Below are positions 45,166-60,460 of a stretch of 64,000 nucleotides of DNA, piece by piece; position 1 is the first letter of the stretch, and every line of letters begins with the position of its first letter. A program made the translations under genes and the position numbers. Source of the DNA: Limnomonas spitsbergensis. Its lineage: Eukaryota > Chlorophyta > Chlorophyceae > Chlamydomonadales. The notes under the pieces are model-generated. The model saw only the letters and a list, made by a program, of their open reading frames with translations, was not told the origin of the DNA and did no database searches. The stretch covers positions 434,001 through 498,000 of the forward strand of contig JAYJMM010000078.1 in assembly GCA_037349105.1 (NCBI GenBank), given 5' to 3'.

Positions 45166-46294
45166 GCTTTACTTGCAAGAATGGTTTGGCAAATCAAGTT
45201 GAAAATACAGAGAAGGCCTGCCGCTTTACGGGAATTAAAGCTAGCCAGTTTTTTGGACAAAGACACAACCCCAGAGGACCTGACCCAGAGAAACTACCAA
45301 GAACTACAGCGTCAAGCGCGTACCAGGGTGTACTAGTACAATAGCCTTTGAATTGGGACAGAGGCTATCACAACACAGGAAAGTATCCTCAAAGTTCAGG
45401 CTGGAGGCAGCCACAAACAACACACATTATCTGTTCTCGTGGCGTCACCATCCCAAGTCACCCCAGGCACTCATCTAAATAATTCCCACATTCAGCTGCA
45501 TGCGGCTCTCACATGCAAGCAAATCAGCCCCCCTTAACAGCATGCAGCGAAATGGACACTAAGGAAAGGGAAATGAAACATGAGGTAGAGAGACATAGAC
45601 ACGCACTGTACGCTGTCCGTATACCGGTAATCCACTGTTGTTGATGGCAGGGTGCAGATTGCTCCTTCATGTTTCTCCCAGATACTAAAGAAGTGACTGA
45701 CACGAGGTGGGAGAAGTGGGCCATATGGACCCTTACCACGCAGCCAAGTTTTTCTCCAGGACTTCTGCCCTCATCCCTACCTCTTTGTTAATCAATGCAT
45801 TGCCTTCATTTCTGTCTAGGTTATCACAATCCTAATTTAGCATAGGATTGGTGCCTGCAACCCGGCCCGGACACTAAATAATCTAGCGAGGCGAGCGAAA
45901 AGACAGCGGCCACCTCCTGAGCTAGCAACCAACATATCCACTGGCTAGTGGCGTAGGCCGTAGGGATGAATCAGTTGTGCACCGGACAAGCCTCCAATAC
46001 AAAAACTTGACGTAGGCGCGAGGGGGGGGGGCAAAAGATAGATTAACCCTTATCATGAAAAAAATAAATATCAACCCTTAGCCATCCCCCACCCCGCCTC
46101 CGGAACCCATGCAAACCTTAACCCTTGTCATTAAATAAGGATGTTGGAGGGGGGAGGGGTCAATTCCAATCAGCTCAACCGTGCGCTTCTAATGGTGTCG
46201 CTCAATGTACTTGGTTGGCAATTGCCACATGGTGACACGAAGAAATCATGTCCATGATACAGTTGCTCTAGCTACCACTGCCCAGCTACTTGTC

Positions 46295-46570
46295 CTAGCT
46301 GGAGGCTACGAGGCTCCAGGGATGAGAGGATTCAAGGATGTCATTGGCATGTAACTTCAGCTGGCTGATGTGCTCCTTAAGCAACTTGATCCTCTGCCTC
46401 TTGGGAAGCTCCTTGCAACCCACCTCAAACTCCTCAGTGCTGATGGCATATCTTGTAGCAACAGCAGCTGGTGCGAGTGCTGACTGAGTATCAGGAGGAA
46501 GAAAGGGAGTATCCTCCTGTGATTGTGCACTGTGTTCTCCCTGGCCAGCCTCTCCGCTCCTTTGCTGCAC
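46295..46570 (-). CDS. Possible small open frame or exon (91 aa)
   Basis: Open minus-strand frame of 91 codons. Its second half is charged and helical in appearance (ELPKRQRIKLLKEHISQLKL), which is unusual for chance DNA, but I recognise no family and see no partner exon. It could be a decayed transposon or gene fragment. Confidence 0.2.
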   Translation of the reverse strand: MQQRSGEAGQGEHSAQSQEDTPFLPPDTQSALAPAAVATRYAISTEEFEVGCKELPKRQRIKLLKEHISQLKLHANDILESSHPWSLVASS

Positions 46571-47224
46571 TCTTACCCCTGTTGGTTACTCCTTAAAGCC
46601 ACTGGGTTGTATGTGAATTTGAAAGCCTTCAAACAATGCTCACATCAGGTGGTCATTGCTTAATTCATAGAAACTACCAGATAGCTACACTGTTTAAGAC
46701 AATTATGAGCATACGCACAACGGTGCTTGTGCTTACGGAGCCATGAGACCCCCCCCCCATGCCAAAATTGCATGGCAAGAGGGGGCTGGTTTTCTGCGTG
46801 TAATATTTTATGATGCGTATCAACGGCAAATGACGTCATGAACGCGACGGTGTAGCCATCGTCTCAACCTGATGTTTAAAACAAATGTACTACATTATCT
46901 TAAGTCGTTTTTTGTTTACCCCACTGAAACCCTCCATTTCTCCCAGCCTCCTGGGCCTAAAACAAAAACATTATTTTCAGAGCAGGTATGGAAAGCCCTC
47001 TTCAAGCTCTACAACTTTCGACGATGGGGGGTATCCAGTCATCTTTTGCTCCCCCCTCGCATAGGCGAAAGGAGGTTCTTGCAATCTTGATGGGCGTTCA
47101 ACAACATCCATGGTGCTGGATAGCACCTAAGAATGCTACTAGGTAGTGAGATGACTGCTTGAAGTGGGGTTGAGGGGAATGCATTTATCTACATTTATGG
47201 TCGTTATCTTAAAAAAACAGGATC

Positions 47225-47229
47225 TTACA
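47225..47229 (-). terminator. Possible polyadenylation signal of OTC
   Basis: TGTAA on the minus strand, 340 nt past the OTC stop. Suggestive only. Confidence 0.25.
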
Positions 47230-47568
47230 GAACGTCTATCCCGAGTTCAACCCGGAATTTAATGGTCCAAGACATGGACGCCTCAAGGCGCATGAGGCCC
47301 ATGTTAACTAGTGGCGTGCTGACACTCTTGCATATAGGGCCCACTCGCATATAGGTCCCATGCAGCAGCAAATAACAGAATTCCGAAAAGAAAGATCCCC
47401 AATTGGACAGGACTGTGAGAGATAAGAGTAAACTCACATACCGATAGAAGGTTACCCACCGAATCCCCGGCAGCCCTGCGGCCCTACCGCTTATCAATGG
47501 TTGACACCGGTAGGTTCCTCATCTTTATTTTCGTTCAACAGGCAACCTGCAGCTGTCACGCCATCTGC

Positions 47569-51466
<3,898 letters not shown>

Positions 51467-51727
51467 TCTATAGCGGTTTAGTGGGTGGGCGCTGGTGAAA
51501 AAGATAGATCTGCCTGTCGGGTGAGCAGCTTGTACCCCGTAAACCCTACCCGGAGATTCTTGGGTTGTCCCACTTGGCCACCCGGTGCCACTTGGCAGCT
51601 TCCGAGGGCATGTGCCAGGATTCCCGCCCCAGGTCCGTCCGACACCAATACTGGGATACAGGTACATTCCAAGCTTGCCTCATGTCCGTTGCGCAACAAT
51701 CAAAATCGTGAAACACACATGCGTTAG

Positions 51728-54700
51728 TCAAATTGTTTCATGTTTCTTGCCGAAAGGGCTGCATTTCACTGCCACCCAGGTTTGCTCGCACACAGTGTTT
51801 GCAAGGAGCCACATCATGCTTCCCCCCTCAAGTATGCCCTTATACAGATCCATCATCAGCGCCCGCGTTTTACTCCGGTCTTTTCCAGTGCCTGTGAACT
51901 TCAGAGTCAAGATGACAGTCCCACCTGCACGCAGGCATCAGTTGTTGGCAAGTGCCATATATCCAGACGGTATTTCAGCCCCCTGGCCTGGTTCCAGCCA
52001 AGCGAACCTGCTGTGACGCCTAAGATCAATCGAGTTTGTACGGCAGTTGTTTGGAAACTTATAAATTAAACGCCCATTCATTGCAACAAGCAGAATGACA
52101 CGACCTGCATCCTTCCAAATAGGCCTCCTGCTGCATTTCCCTGGGTTCAGGTGATCCACTGGTGAGAAGTAAGTAACAGACAGGCTGTTCATCACCTCTG
52201 ACGCAGGCTACTACAGCAGGTCAGCCCTTCAGGAAGAAAGAAACAAAGGTGCGCCCCACTAGGGGATTCAGGGACAGCGCAGCTTGAGGCCGCCAAGCCA
52301 CATCCGCACCATCATGGATACGGCTTGGCCACGAGCTGCGCTGGACCCTTAGCAAGTTAACCCTTCAGGACTCTGTCCTTATAGCTTATCTGGGTTTCTC
52401 TTGGCTTTCGTTTTTTTAATTTCCCCGATCAGAAATTCAGTAACAGCACAAGGGAGACAGGAAAGGCCTCGGCGGGCACGGCGGGGAACGCTGAGTACGT
52501 ATACTGCATGACAGGTACACACCTAGGATGAACACCTCCTAAATACACAACCAATGCCTAAACATACAGAAGATAACAATTTAACATGAATGGAGAGGAG
52601 TGGGAGGCTGACATGATTGTGAAGGGGCAGCAAGCTTGTATGGTCGGTAGCATGGTCCTGCATGGTCGCACGAAGATCAGGGAAGAGCTTGCCATGAATA
52701 CCCTAGGAAACGTTGATATCCTAGGATACGGTATCCTAGGATCCAGGCCACATACCCGATGCTGATATAAAGGCTCACCGGGTCTCAAAAACGGCAACAG
52801 ACTGTGGATGGCCTGGGCAAGGGGCAAGTGGGCAGACGGGAAAAGGAAGCGGAAATTCAGGCGGGAACATTTCGGCATGTGCAGGTGACAAGAGCAGGCA
52901 AGCGAAAGAAGGCAAAGGAGTCTTGAGGCAGTACATGACACTTAACATGTTAAGTATATGCCACCATGTTGCTGTCGATCTACCGCGTCCCCCTTTCCCC
53001 TTACATGCTGCGTGCATGCCATAAGTAAAATCATACATGCGACACGATGGTGAATGAGCCACATTCAATGCCATGCTGGAAATCTGATGTCAAACCGCCT
53101 AATTGGACCCAAAGATTTCCTACTGGCCTACCTGACTGGCTCTTAAGGGGTGCATGTTCATGTCACATGTCAAGATGTCCACCTGCAATCAGGGTTCAGG
53201 CTTTAGGGTTGCAGGGTTGCATGTTCATGTGACAGGTCGGCCTGCCATTGCAGGAGGGGCCAGAAGGAGGCAACATGAATTCAAAGAGCTGGTCCCCCGG
53301 ATAATATTGGAGTCCAGATACAGAGGCTGATGGCGACCCTGAGGTCAAGGCAGACGGCAGAAGGCAAGTAGGCAACCTTCCCCCAATCCCCCTCCCCCCC
53401 ATTTTGCCCTTCTTGATGCGTGGGATGAGGGGGGACACTGGCCTCACAAAAAATTCATTTCTGTACCGGCATAACATTTATAGCCTTAGGAAATGTGAAA
53501 ACATCCAGTAAGTAACAGCAGAAAGCGAAGAGCTGGAATCTGGTCGACAACGCAAGGACTGACCATGCCATTCCTTGCGCAGGTTATTCTTGCAATATAT
53601 ATTTACATATTTTTCCAAGCCAAACAAGACAATGTTACGCATGCCTTGTTTCATTTATATGTGTACAGTTCATGTTTTCTGGCATTCTGCCATTTGTTAA
53701 GAAGCCATCAGCAATTCGCGCTCATTCAGAAAAGTTCAAATAGATGTTGAGCACAGCACGTGCCTCCTAGACCCTAGGGCTCCACACCAATTCACACATA
53801 GCAACAAATCCGTAAACCATCATGCCTGGCCCCTGGCAGGCTGCATGGCATTATGAGCGGTACTGACCTGCCTGCCTGCCAGCAGTGCGGTGATGTCGGG
53901 CATAGCATCCTCGGCCTTCTTGCGCAGGTGAGTGATGTTGTCCAGCTGGGCGTAAGGGTGGAGCGCAGCTGGATCCACTGCAATCACCAAACTGCTCACA
54001 AGCAAGGGATGGGGGGAGGCCAGGAAGCTTGTTTCCTTGTCTACTAGCCAAATGGGCAAAATACCCAGTGCAATCCGGCTTAACTCTCGAATTCGAAATC
54101 TTCTCTTTTTGCATGGCAGTGTCCCGCAGCCAGCCGGCAAGAGAGTCAGAAAGAAAGAAAGAAAGAAAGAAGACTATACCCCGGGAAAATGTGTGAGGGT
54201 AAACAAAACAGTGTGGGATTCTGGCTGGAAAGTCCTCCTCTGTTTCCTTTGCCTGGCCCTCACGAGAAGGCGGCAAATGAGTTGATGCCCAGGCTTGCAC
54301 CAGTGACATTTCAGACAGCAGCGGCCGGTCTCACACATGTTCAGCACATGCTGAGTTTCTGTGTTTGTGCATGCCGGGTCTGGAATAACGTTTTTATGAA
54401 GCCATAGTAAATAATAAATATGCAAGTCATCTCTGAACTGATGTGCAGGTTCAGTGGCTGCCCCAGTCCGCATCCAATGGACTGATTGATTGTATGCAAT
54501 TCTGAACATGATGTCATGATTGACGCCGACAGAATACGAAATCAGCCCCTTAGGACGAACATTGATATTCTCATATAACGGTAACGGTTCTGCATATATT
54601 TGTTTGTAAATTTCTTGATCTTGTATTTATGTCCCAGCCCTTGCTTACTCTGCCCTGGATGCTAGATACATGCTCCAGGCGCCCGGTGCGGCCCCCAGAT

Positions 54701-57700
54701 CGATAGCCACCGCCAAGCGGCTATGCAGTCCTAAGCCGGAGACCCAGAGGGCCTCGTCCAGCTTGTTCACCGCCTGGGGAGGAAAAACAAGAGGGCCTGC
54801 CTCATCAGCTGGGGAGGTACAATGAGAGGGCCTGCCTCATCAGCTGGGAAGGGACGACGAGAGAGCCTGCCTCATCAGCTTGGGAGGGACAACAAGAGGG
54901 CCTGCCTCATCAGCTGGGGGGAACAACAAGAGGGCCTGTCTCATCAGCTGGGAGGGGACAACAAAAGGACCTGCCTCATCAGCTGGGGAGGGACAACAAG
55001 AAGGCCTGCCTCATCAGCTGGGGAGGGACAACAGGAGGGCCTGCCTCATCAGCTGGGGAGGGACAACAAGAGGACCTGCCTCATCAGCTGGGGAGGGACG
55101 ACAAGAGGACCTGCCTCATCAGCTGGGGAGGGACAACAGGAGGGCCTGCCACATCAGCTGGGGGGGGACAACAAGAGGGCCTGCCTCATCAGCTGGGGAG
55201 GTACAATGAGAGGGCCTGCCTCATCAGCTGGGGAGGGACAACAAGAAGGCCTGTCTCATCAGCTGGGGAGGGACAACAAGAGGGCCTGCCTCATCAGCTG
55301 GGGAGGGACAACAAGAGGACCCGCCTCAATAGCTGGGGAGGGACACCAAGAGGGCCTGCCTCATCAGCTGGGGAGGGACAACAAGAGGACCTGTCTCATC
55401 AGCTGGGGAGGGACAACAAGAGGGCCTGCCTCATCAGCTGGGGAGGGACAACAAGAGGGCCTGCCTCATCAGCTGGGGGGGACAACAAGAGGGCCCGCCT
55501 CATCAGCTGGGGAGGGACAACAAGAGGGCCTGCCTCATCAGCTGGGGAGGGACGACAAGAGGACCTGCCTCATCAGCTTCGGAGGGACAACAAGAGGGCC
55601 TGCATCATCAGCTGGGGAGGGACAACAAGAGGGCCTTCCTCGGCAGAAAAGCAGATTGGGATGCAGCCAGAGCTCGTTATTTTTAAACATGATGCAGGCC
55701 TGGGTGAACATCAAGGTGGGTGACGGGCTACTTTTCCTGATGATCTCCATTACAGCTTCACACCTTCACACCTCGAAGAAGGACAGAGAGGCCCTGCTGG
55801 TAATGAAGGCAAGGATGCGTTTCCGGTATTGCTCTGATCCCCGACCTGCACGCCCCAAAGGCAGCCTTTCTTCCTTTTATCAGGCTTGTCCCGACCAAAG
55901 GTGTGAACCAAGGAGTGCTCCTGCTGCCCTTCTGGACCCTCCCAACCAGGGGCTCCCAACAGCCCACTGACTGCATCTCAGGCAGCACCCATAATTAATT
56001 TCAGTCCCAGAGTGCACTTGCTTAGTCTTGTGTTCAGAAACAACCTACTCAATATTAAGAGGGGGATAACGTATACCTGCATACACTATATAATTATATA
56101 CCGTAGATTTATTTGCCTTCCCTCAGGCATCAAAATATAATTTCTTCAAATGCTGCCCTCAGGGCAAACTGCTGACAAATACTCTTAATTTGCGACACAA
56201 AACTGGCGTGGATGATCGATAAATAGTAAATTAGTGGATACCTCAACCCCAAACAACATAAATTGTGAGGGAAGGCAAAGCAAAGCTACGACAGCCATTG
56301 TTTTATGTACCATACATATTTTTTATTAGCTGCTGCATATAAAAGCATTGAGCTCACGCATAGATACGTAGGACCAGAAGCTTCCTGTCACGTTCATCTC
56401 TGAGCGCAGCATAACAGACCCAAGGGGCAAACTCACATGTGCAACAGAGTCTGGTAAGGCCTTGGCTTCGTCCACACTTTGGCGGTACAGCCAGGAGGCC
56501 GGTACGATGGACCATTGTATCCAGCCCTCGCCCTGTACTGCCTGGAGGACATGCGTAAAGTCCTGGGGGTGCAGCTGGAAGCGCTCCGGCAGGTGCTCCT
56601 TAGGGCCAGGAGGGAAGGATGCCACGGGATAGGCTATCAGAGGTGTTGGTCGGAGTGGGCAGGCAGGCAGGCAGGCAGGCGGAGGTCTTGCTCTGAGTGG
56701 GCATGCAGTCACGCATTCAGCGATGTTGTCCTCAGTAGACACAGACACGTGCGCTCAGAGATATATTATTTGTAGTGCGGATGCCGCATAAACTATTCCA
56801 GTGCACACCACAAAATGGTGCCTAGATCCAGCATATGTTTCTCACCCTCAGCCACTCACAATTGCAGTGCTACACAGTGCCACAGCATCACCCACTCACG
56901 TGCCCTTCACCACACTTAAACCGAACCTCCAACTACTGCCGGCAGTCCCAGCATTTCACAACAGCACCAGCCACCCACCATCCACCAGCAACTGTATAGC
57001 AGTAGTCCCAGCTCTTCACAACAGCACAACCCACCCACCATCCACCAGCAACTGTATAGCAGTAGTCCCAGCTCTTCACAACAGCACAACCCACCCACCA
57101 TCCACCAGCAACTGTATAGCAGTAGTCCCAGCTCTTCACAACAGCACCACCTACCCACCATCCACCAGCAACTGTATAGCAGTAGTCCCAGCTCTTCACA
57201 ACAGCACCACCTACCCACCATCCACCATCAACTGTATAGCAGTAGTCCCAGCTCTTCACAACAGCACAACCCACCCACCATCCACCAGCAACTGTATAGC
57301 AGTAGTCCCAGCTCTTCACAACAGCACCACCTACCCACCATCCACCAGCAACTGTATAGCAGTAGTCCCAGCTCTTCACAACAGCACCAACTACCCACCA
57401 TCCACCAGCAACTGTATAGCAGTAGTCCCAGCTCTTCACAACAGCACCACCCACCCACCACCCACCAGCAACTGTATAGCAGTAGTCCCAGCTCTTCACA
57501 ACAGCACCACCTACCCACCATCCACCAGCAACTGTATAGCAGTAGTCCCAGCTCTTCACAACAGCACCACCTACCCACCATCCACCAGCAACTGTATAGC
57601 AGTAGTCCCAGCTCTTCACAACAGCACCACCCACCCACCACCCACCTAAAACAGCAGTCCCAGACATGCAACGCAGCACCACCCACACACTGGTCATTAA

Positions 57701-59260
57701 CCCTACCTGGAGATATTTTTCCAAACTCTTCGGGCTGCAGTACAGTCGGAGCGTCATTCCCGGCTGCAGCTCTGCTGCTGCTGATATATCCTGTAGCAAC
57801 TCCTCCCTACAGCAACATGAATGTGTGACCTTGAAGTTCATACCTAAATACACCTCCGCAGCATGAATGTGTGACCTTGAAGTTCATACCTAAATACACC
57901 TCCGCAGCATGAATGTGTGGCCTTGAAGTTCATACCTAAATACACCTCCGCAGCATGAATGTGTGACCTTGAAGTTCATACCTAAATACACCTCCGCAGC
58001 ATGAATGTGTGACCTTAAATTTCATACCTAAATACACCTCCGCAGCATGAATGTGTGACCTTGAAGTTCATACCTAAATACACCTCCGCAGCATGAATGT
58101 GTGACCTTGAAGTTCATACCTAAATACACCTCCGCAGCATGAATGTGTGGCCTTGAAGTTCATACCTAAATACAGCTCCGCAGCATGAATGTGTGACCTC
58201 GAAGTTCATACCTAAATACACCTCCGCAGCATGAATGTGTGGCCTTGAAGTTCATACCTAAATACACCTCCGCAGCATGAATGTGTGGCCCCCTGGAGTG
58301 GCCTTACAGTTCATACCTTCATACACCTCAGCAGCCTGGTTTACCGGACCAACTGTCCGGAATTTTTATTATTTCCTTATTGTTGAGAGTTAGGATCTGA
58401 ACGGGCTGTGGACTCTTCAGACTTTACTTATGGCCTTATGGGGGTGCTCTTTTCCTTCCCCTCTTTCCGTCTGTTTCTTTCTATCTCCTCCTAGCCTTTA
58501 CTTTCTTTTCCTGCTGACCAGACATTCGGGCCCCACGCGGCCAAGCCTTGTGAGCATGGCCCAAAGGTGTAATGTCATCAACACCTCAGCAGCATGAATG
58601 TGTGGCCTTGCAGTTCATTATTTCAAACACTGCAGCAGCAGCACACGCAGTGTCCCGAGTCCCAGCCTATGTGGCACCAATTTAATATAGCATAGACACC
58701 GGTTGGTGATGAAGGGATGCCTCCTCTAACCCTTATGACACCTTCCCTAGCTGCCATGCACACCTGTTCGTGATAATGGGGCTGGCCGGCGCGCCCGCTG
58801 AGCCGCTGACACACTCTTCGCCATGCGTGCTGCCATGCGCGACTGACTCCCCTGGATCAGGCAGGGCTGTCCCATGCTGCGAGGCAGGGCTAGGAGCCGC
58901 TGCTTCATCCATGCAAACAGCTGGGTCCTGCGTTGGCGGTGCAGCATGCATCGACGGCGGATCTGCTGGTGGGCTTAGGCAAAGCCCAGGTGAGTGCAGC
59001 CAGTACAGTCGCGTGACGTGGCGTCTCAGTAGGGACGACTGGAACCAGCTCAACAGCTCCGCCGGGGACAGTTCGAGGCCGGTGAAGCGTACGAGGCATG
59101 GCCCGATGTTTTCACTGTGCGGCCCGAGCTCCTCTGCGCCCGCCGCGAAGTATTCCCCAGGGAAGATGCGTGCGCGCTGCTGACTCTCGCTGAGGAAGTA
59201 CTGAACGATGCGGAACGCATGCGTTTGATGCCCGGCCTGCATCACAAGGTCCCAGGTCAT
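51728..59260 (-). CDS. FtsJ/RlmM-type rRNA methyltransferase (about 454 aa, 9 proposed exons)
   Basis: Proposed exons: 59260-58764, 57806-57707, 56574-56437, 55831-55772, 54773-54649, 53991-53868, 53182-53124, 52340-52276 and 51924-51728, all phase-compatible. The core is secure: NKLDEALWVSG, the SAM-binding AIDLGAAPGAWS, VIAVDPAALHP, ITHLRKKAEDAMPDI, VDILTCDMNMHP, VILTLKFTGTGKDRSKTRA and EGGSMMWLLANTVCEQTWVA. The Lys-Asp-Lys-Glu tetrad of FtsJ-fold 2'-O-methyltransferases is complete (K of NKLDEA, D of CDMN, K of TLKF, E of CEQT). Order and the N-terminal extension resemble bacterial RlmM, a 23S rRNA 2'-O-methyltransferase; the substrate here is unknown. Less sure are the 60-bp fourth exon, the eighth exon (weak GTCCCT donor, alternative GTAGGC donor before it), and the 5' end: the frame stays open upstream of the ATG at 59260 to a stop near 59375. 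Introns 1, 2 and 4 each hold a different minisatellite. Confidence 0.78.
53199..53240 (-). pseudogene. Decayed duplicate of methyltransferase exon 7
   Basis: On the minus strand GACCTGTCACATGAACATGC repeats the exon 7 sequence TTGACATGTGACATGAACATGC (motif IV, CDMNM), about 62 bp upstream of it. The catalytic Asp codon reads as His in the copy. It lies in the intron before exon 7. Confidence 0.6.
54149..54171. repeat. GAAA microsatellite
   Basis: About six GAAA units on the plus strand, so TTTC on the transcribed strand, inside the intron between methyltransferase exons 5 and 6. Confidence 0.85.
54774..55640 (-). repeat. 35-bp minisatellite of 3' splice-site modules, about 24 copies
   Basis: Period 35 bp. 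On the transcribed strand each unit reads CTGATGAGGCAGGCCCTC followed by TTGTTGTCCCTCCCCAG. It therefore has CTGAT (fits the branch-point consensus CURAY), a pyrimidine tract and a CAG 31 nt after the branch A. The unit nearest exon 5 ends with the genuine acceptor: the array boundary at 54774 is the last intron base before exon 5. One or two units lack a few bases. Open plus-strand frames of up to 382 codons across it are artefacts. Confidence 0.95.
56101..56290. mobile_element. MITE family B, 190 bp
   Basis: Inverted termini: CCGTAGATTTATTTGCCTTC-CCTC at the left and GAGGGAAGGCAAAGCAAAGC-TACG at the right. The AT-rich interior includes CTGCCCTCAGGGCA, a short palindrome shared with the fragment at 13598. 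It lies in the methyltransferase intron between exons 3 and 4. No coding capacity. Confidence 0.8.
56943..57655 (-). repeat. 60-bp minisatellite, about 12 copies
   Basis: Period 60 bp, with CAGCTCTTCACAACAGCACC and CAGCAACTGTATAGCAGTAG in each unit. It lies in the methyltransferase intron between exons 2 and 3, starting about 50 nt after the exon 2 donor, and resembles the sequence next to that donor (GTGGGTGGTGCTG and TGGGACTGCTG on the transcribed strand). Sixty is a multiple of three, so long frames are open on both strands without being genes. Confidence 0.95.
57812..58290 (-). repeat. 46-bp minisatellite, about 10 copies
   Basis: Period 46 bp (GCATGAATGTGTGACCTTGA and AGTTCATACCTAAATACACC). 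It fills the 3' part of the methyltransferase intron between exons 1 and 2. The first unit runs into the exon 2 acceptor: CTACAGCAACATGAATGTGT beside the exon corresponds to CCGCAGCATGAATGTGT in the units. Confidence 0.95.
58370..58585 (+). mobile_element. LINE 3' tail, second subfamily
   Basis: TTGTTGAGAGTTAGGATCTG, a pyrimidine-rich UTR, CGGGCCCCACGCGGCCAAGC, GAGCATGGCCC and the terminal GTAATGTCATCAAC. The first motif and GGATCTGAACGG match the copy at 63285-63668 better than the copy at 41362, suggesting a separate subfamily. It lies inside the methyltransferase intron between exons 1 and 2, in opposite orientation to the gene. Confidence 0.7.
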
Positions 59261-59375
59261 AGTGGCAACACCTCGGGCAAGCTGCACGCGGCTGAGGGAG
59301 ATAAGTGGTAGCAGGAAGGCAGTGGCGTTGCTGCAGGATACCTGTGCAGATGCAGTAGCAGCACCGCCTGCTGAG

Positions 59376-59949
59376 CTGACTCGCCATCAGAAAGTGTGAG
59401 ATGCTGGCTACCGGTACCGGACCGCCCGCCGCCCGCGCCCGGGCAGGCCGCTCAGGAAAGTCGACCCTCGAAGAAAGAAGCCTCCCCTGCCTCGGACAAC
59501 GCAACGATTGCGAAGCCACTCGCAAAAACCTTATATATACCTCCTACCGTAATGAAGCCTAGAGTGTGAAGATCTGCTTCAGTCATTGATGGAAAGCGCC
59601 ATGCTACAAAACATGTGCCGTTAAGCTGCACCTGATCAGAGCCCTGATTCTCGACCCTTCAAAATTATAACTATCATCAAGGCGTATTCAGCACCGCTAA
59701 GGGGTGTGGCTTGATGGCGGGGCATTCCATCCACCCATGCAGGCTCATGTAAACCCGGCCATGCTGTGAAGACTTCCCTCCTCCCATGCTGATCTCTTGT
59801 TTACGTACATGCTTTAGGTTCCTATAATGGTAAATAAGATTTAGTGACATATCCATGCCCGGATTTTTTCTCAGAATGACCAAACCAAGGCTAGGCCCAT
59901 TCCCCAATCTGACTGGTCCCTTCAACAACGGACAAAATGGCGACTTTGT
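59376..59949. other. Upstream flank of the methyltransferase gene
   Basis: Probable 5' UTR and promoter region. A minus-strand frame at 59112-59525 overlaps the first exon in another frame and could contribute an upstream exon, but I cannot place a junction. Confidence 0.35.
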
Positions 59950-60460
59950 TTGTCAAAGGGTGCCTTACTCAGCCATCTTCGACCGCAGCACTGCCTGAGG
60001 GGTACAATACAGTCCAGCCTACTACAGCACCTGCGCCAGCTGGGTCTCATGCGGAGATGCAGATCCAGCCATCACAATGAGCCTGGTGGCAGCAAGGGCT
60101 CAGCTTCTACAATGCAGAGCTGGCACCGGCAGCACAGCAAGACAGCCCACTCATGGCGGCAGCCATGGCGGCCGGCCTGCAGCTTGCAGTTTAATAAAAA
60201 AAATCGGAGAGCGCACATGGTGCAGTGAGCTGATGAGGGCACTGGAGGATTCGGAGCGGGGAGCAGCTGTCCCCAAACTGCACCAGGCAGTCTCTGACAT
60301 GCAGCCGCTCCCCGTCCCAGAAATGCCACAGCTAGTGGACGCAGCCTACAAGCAGGCGTAGCTGGAGGCGACTGATAGAGGAGACCCCAGGGACCCCACC
60401 ACCGAGCACAGGTCTATAGCCTACGGCTCCTGGTTCCAGCCTGCGTAGGGCACTGCACTG

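Larger units (their letters stand above)
45166..47568. other. Intergenic between LINE and OTC
   Basis: No recognisable gene. Homopolymer G or C runs lie at about 46022-46031 and 46751-46759. The last part is the 3' flank of OTC, with TTACA at 47225-47229 (TGTAA on the minus strand), 340 nt after the OTC stop. Confidence 0.4.

Noticed and set aside
47225..47497. Minus-strand frame of 90 codons downstream of OTC
   Set aside because: It has no recognisable motif and lies in the probable 3' flank of OTC; nothing supports translation.
52276..52340. Methyltransferase exon 8 as a firm call
   Set aside because: The peptide QAVSMMVRMWLGGLK fits the expected position, but the donor (GTCCCT) is poor and requires a second-choice donor for exon 7. 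It is kept as a proposal inside the gene entry and not as a separate feature.
54822..55970. Plus-strand frame of 382 codons with GPASSAGEGQQEGLPHQLG-type repeats
   Set aside because: It is the antisense of the 35-bp intronic array, and it overlaps a methyltransferase exon on the other strand. The mixed peptide repeat reflects a 35-bp unit read in rotating frames.
56801..57853. Frames of about 280-306 codons on both strands over the 60-bp array
   Set aside because: Repeat artefact (60 is divisible by three). Only the minus-strand stretch at 57707-57806 is real coding sequence, as methyltransferase exon 2.
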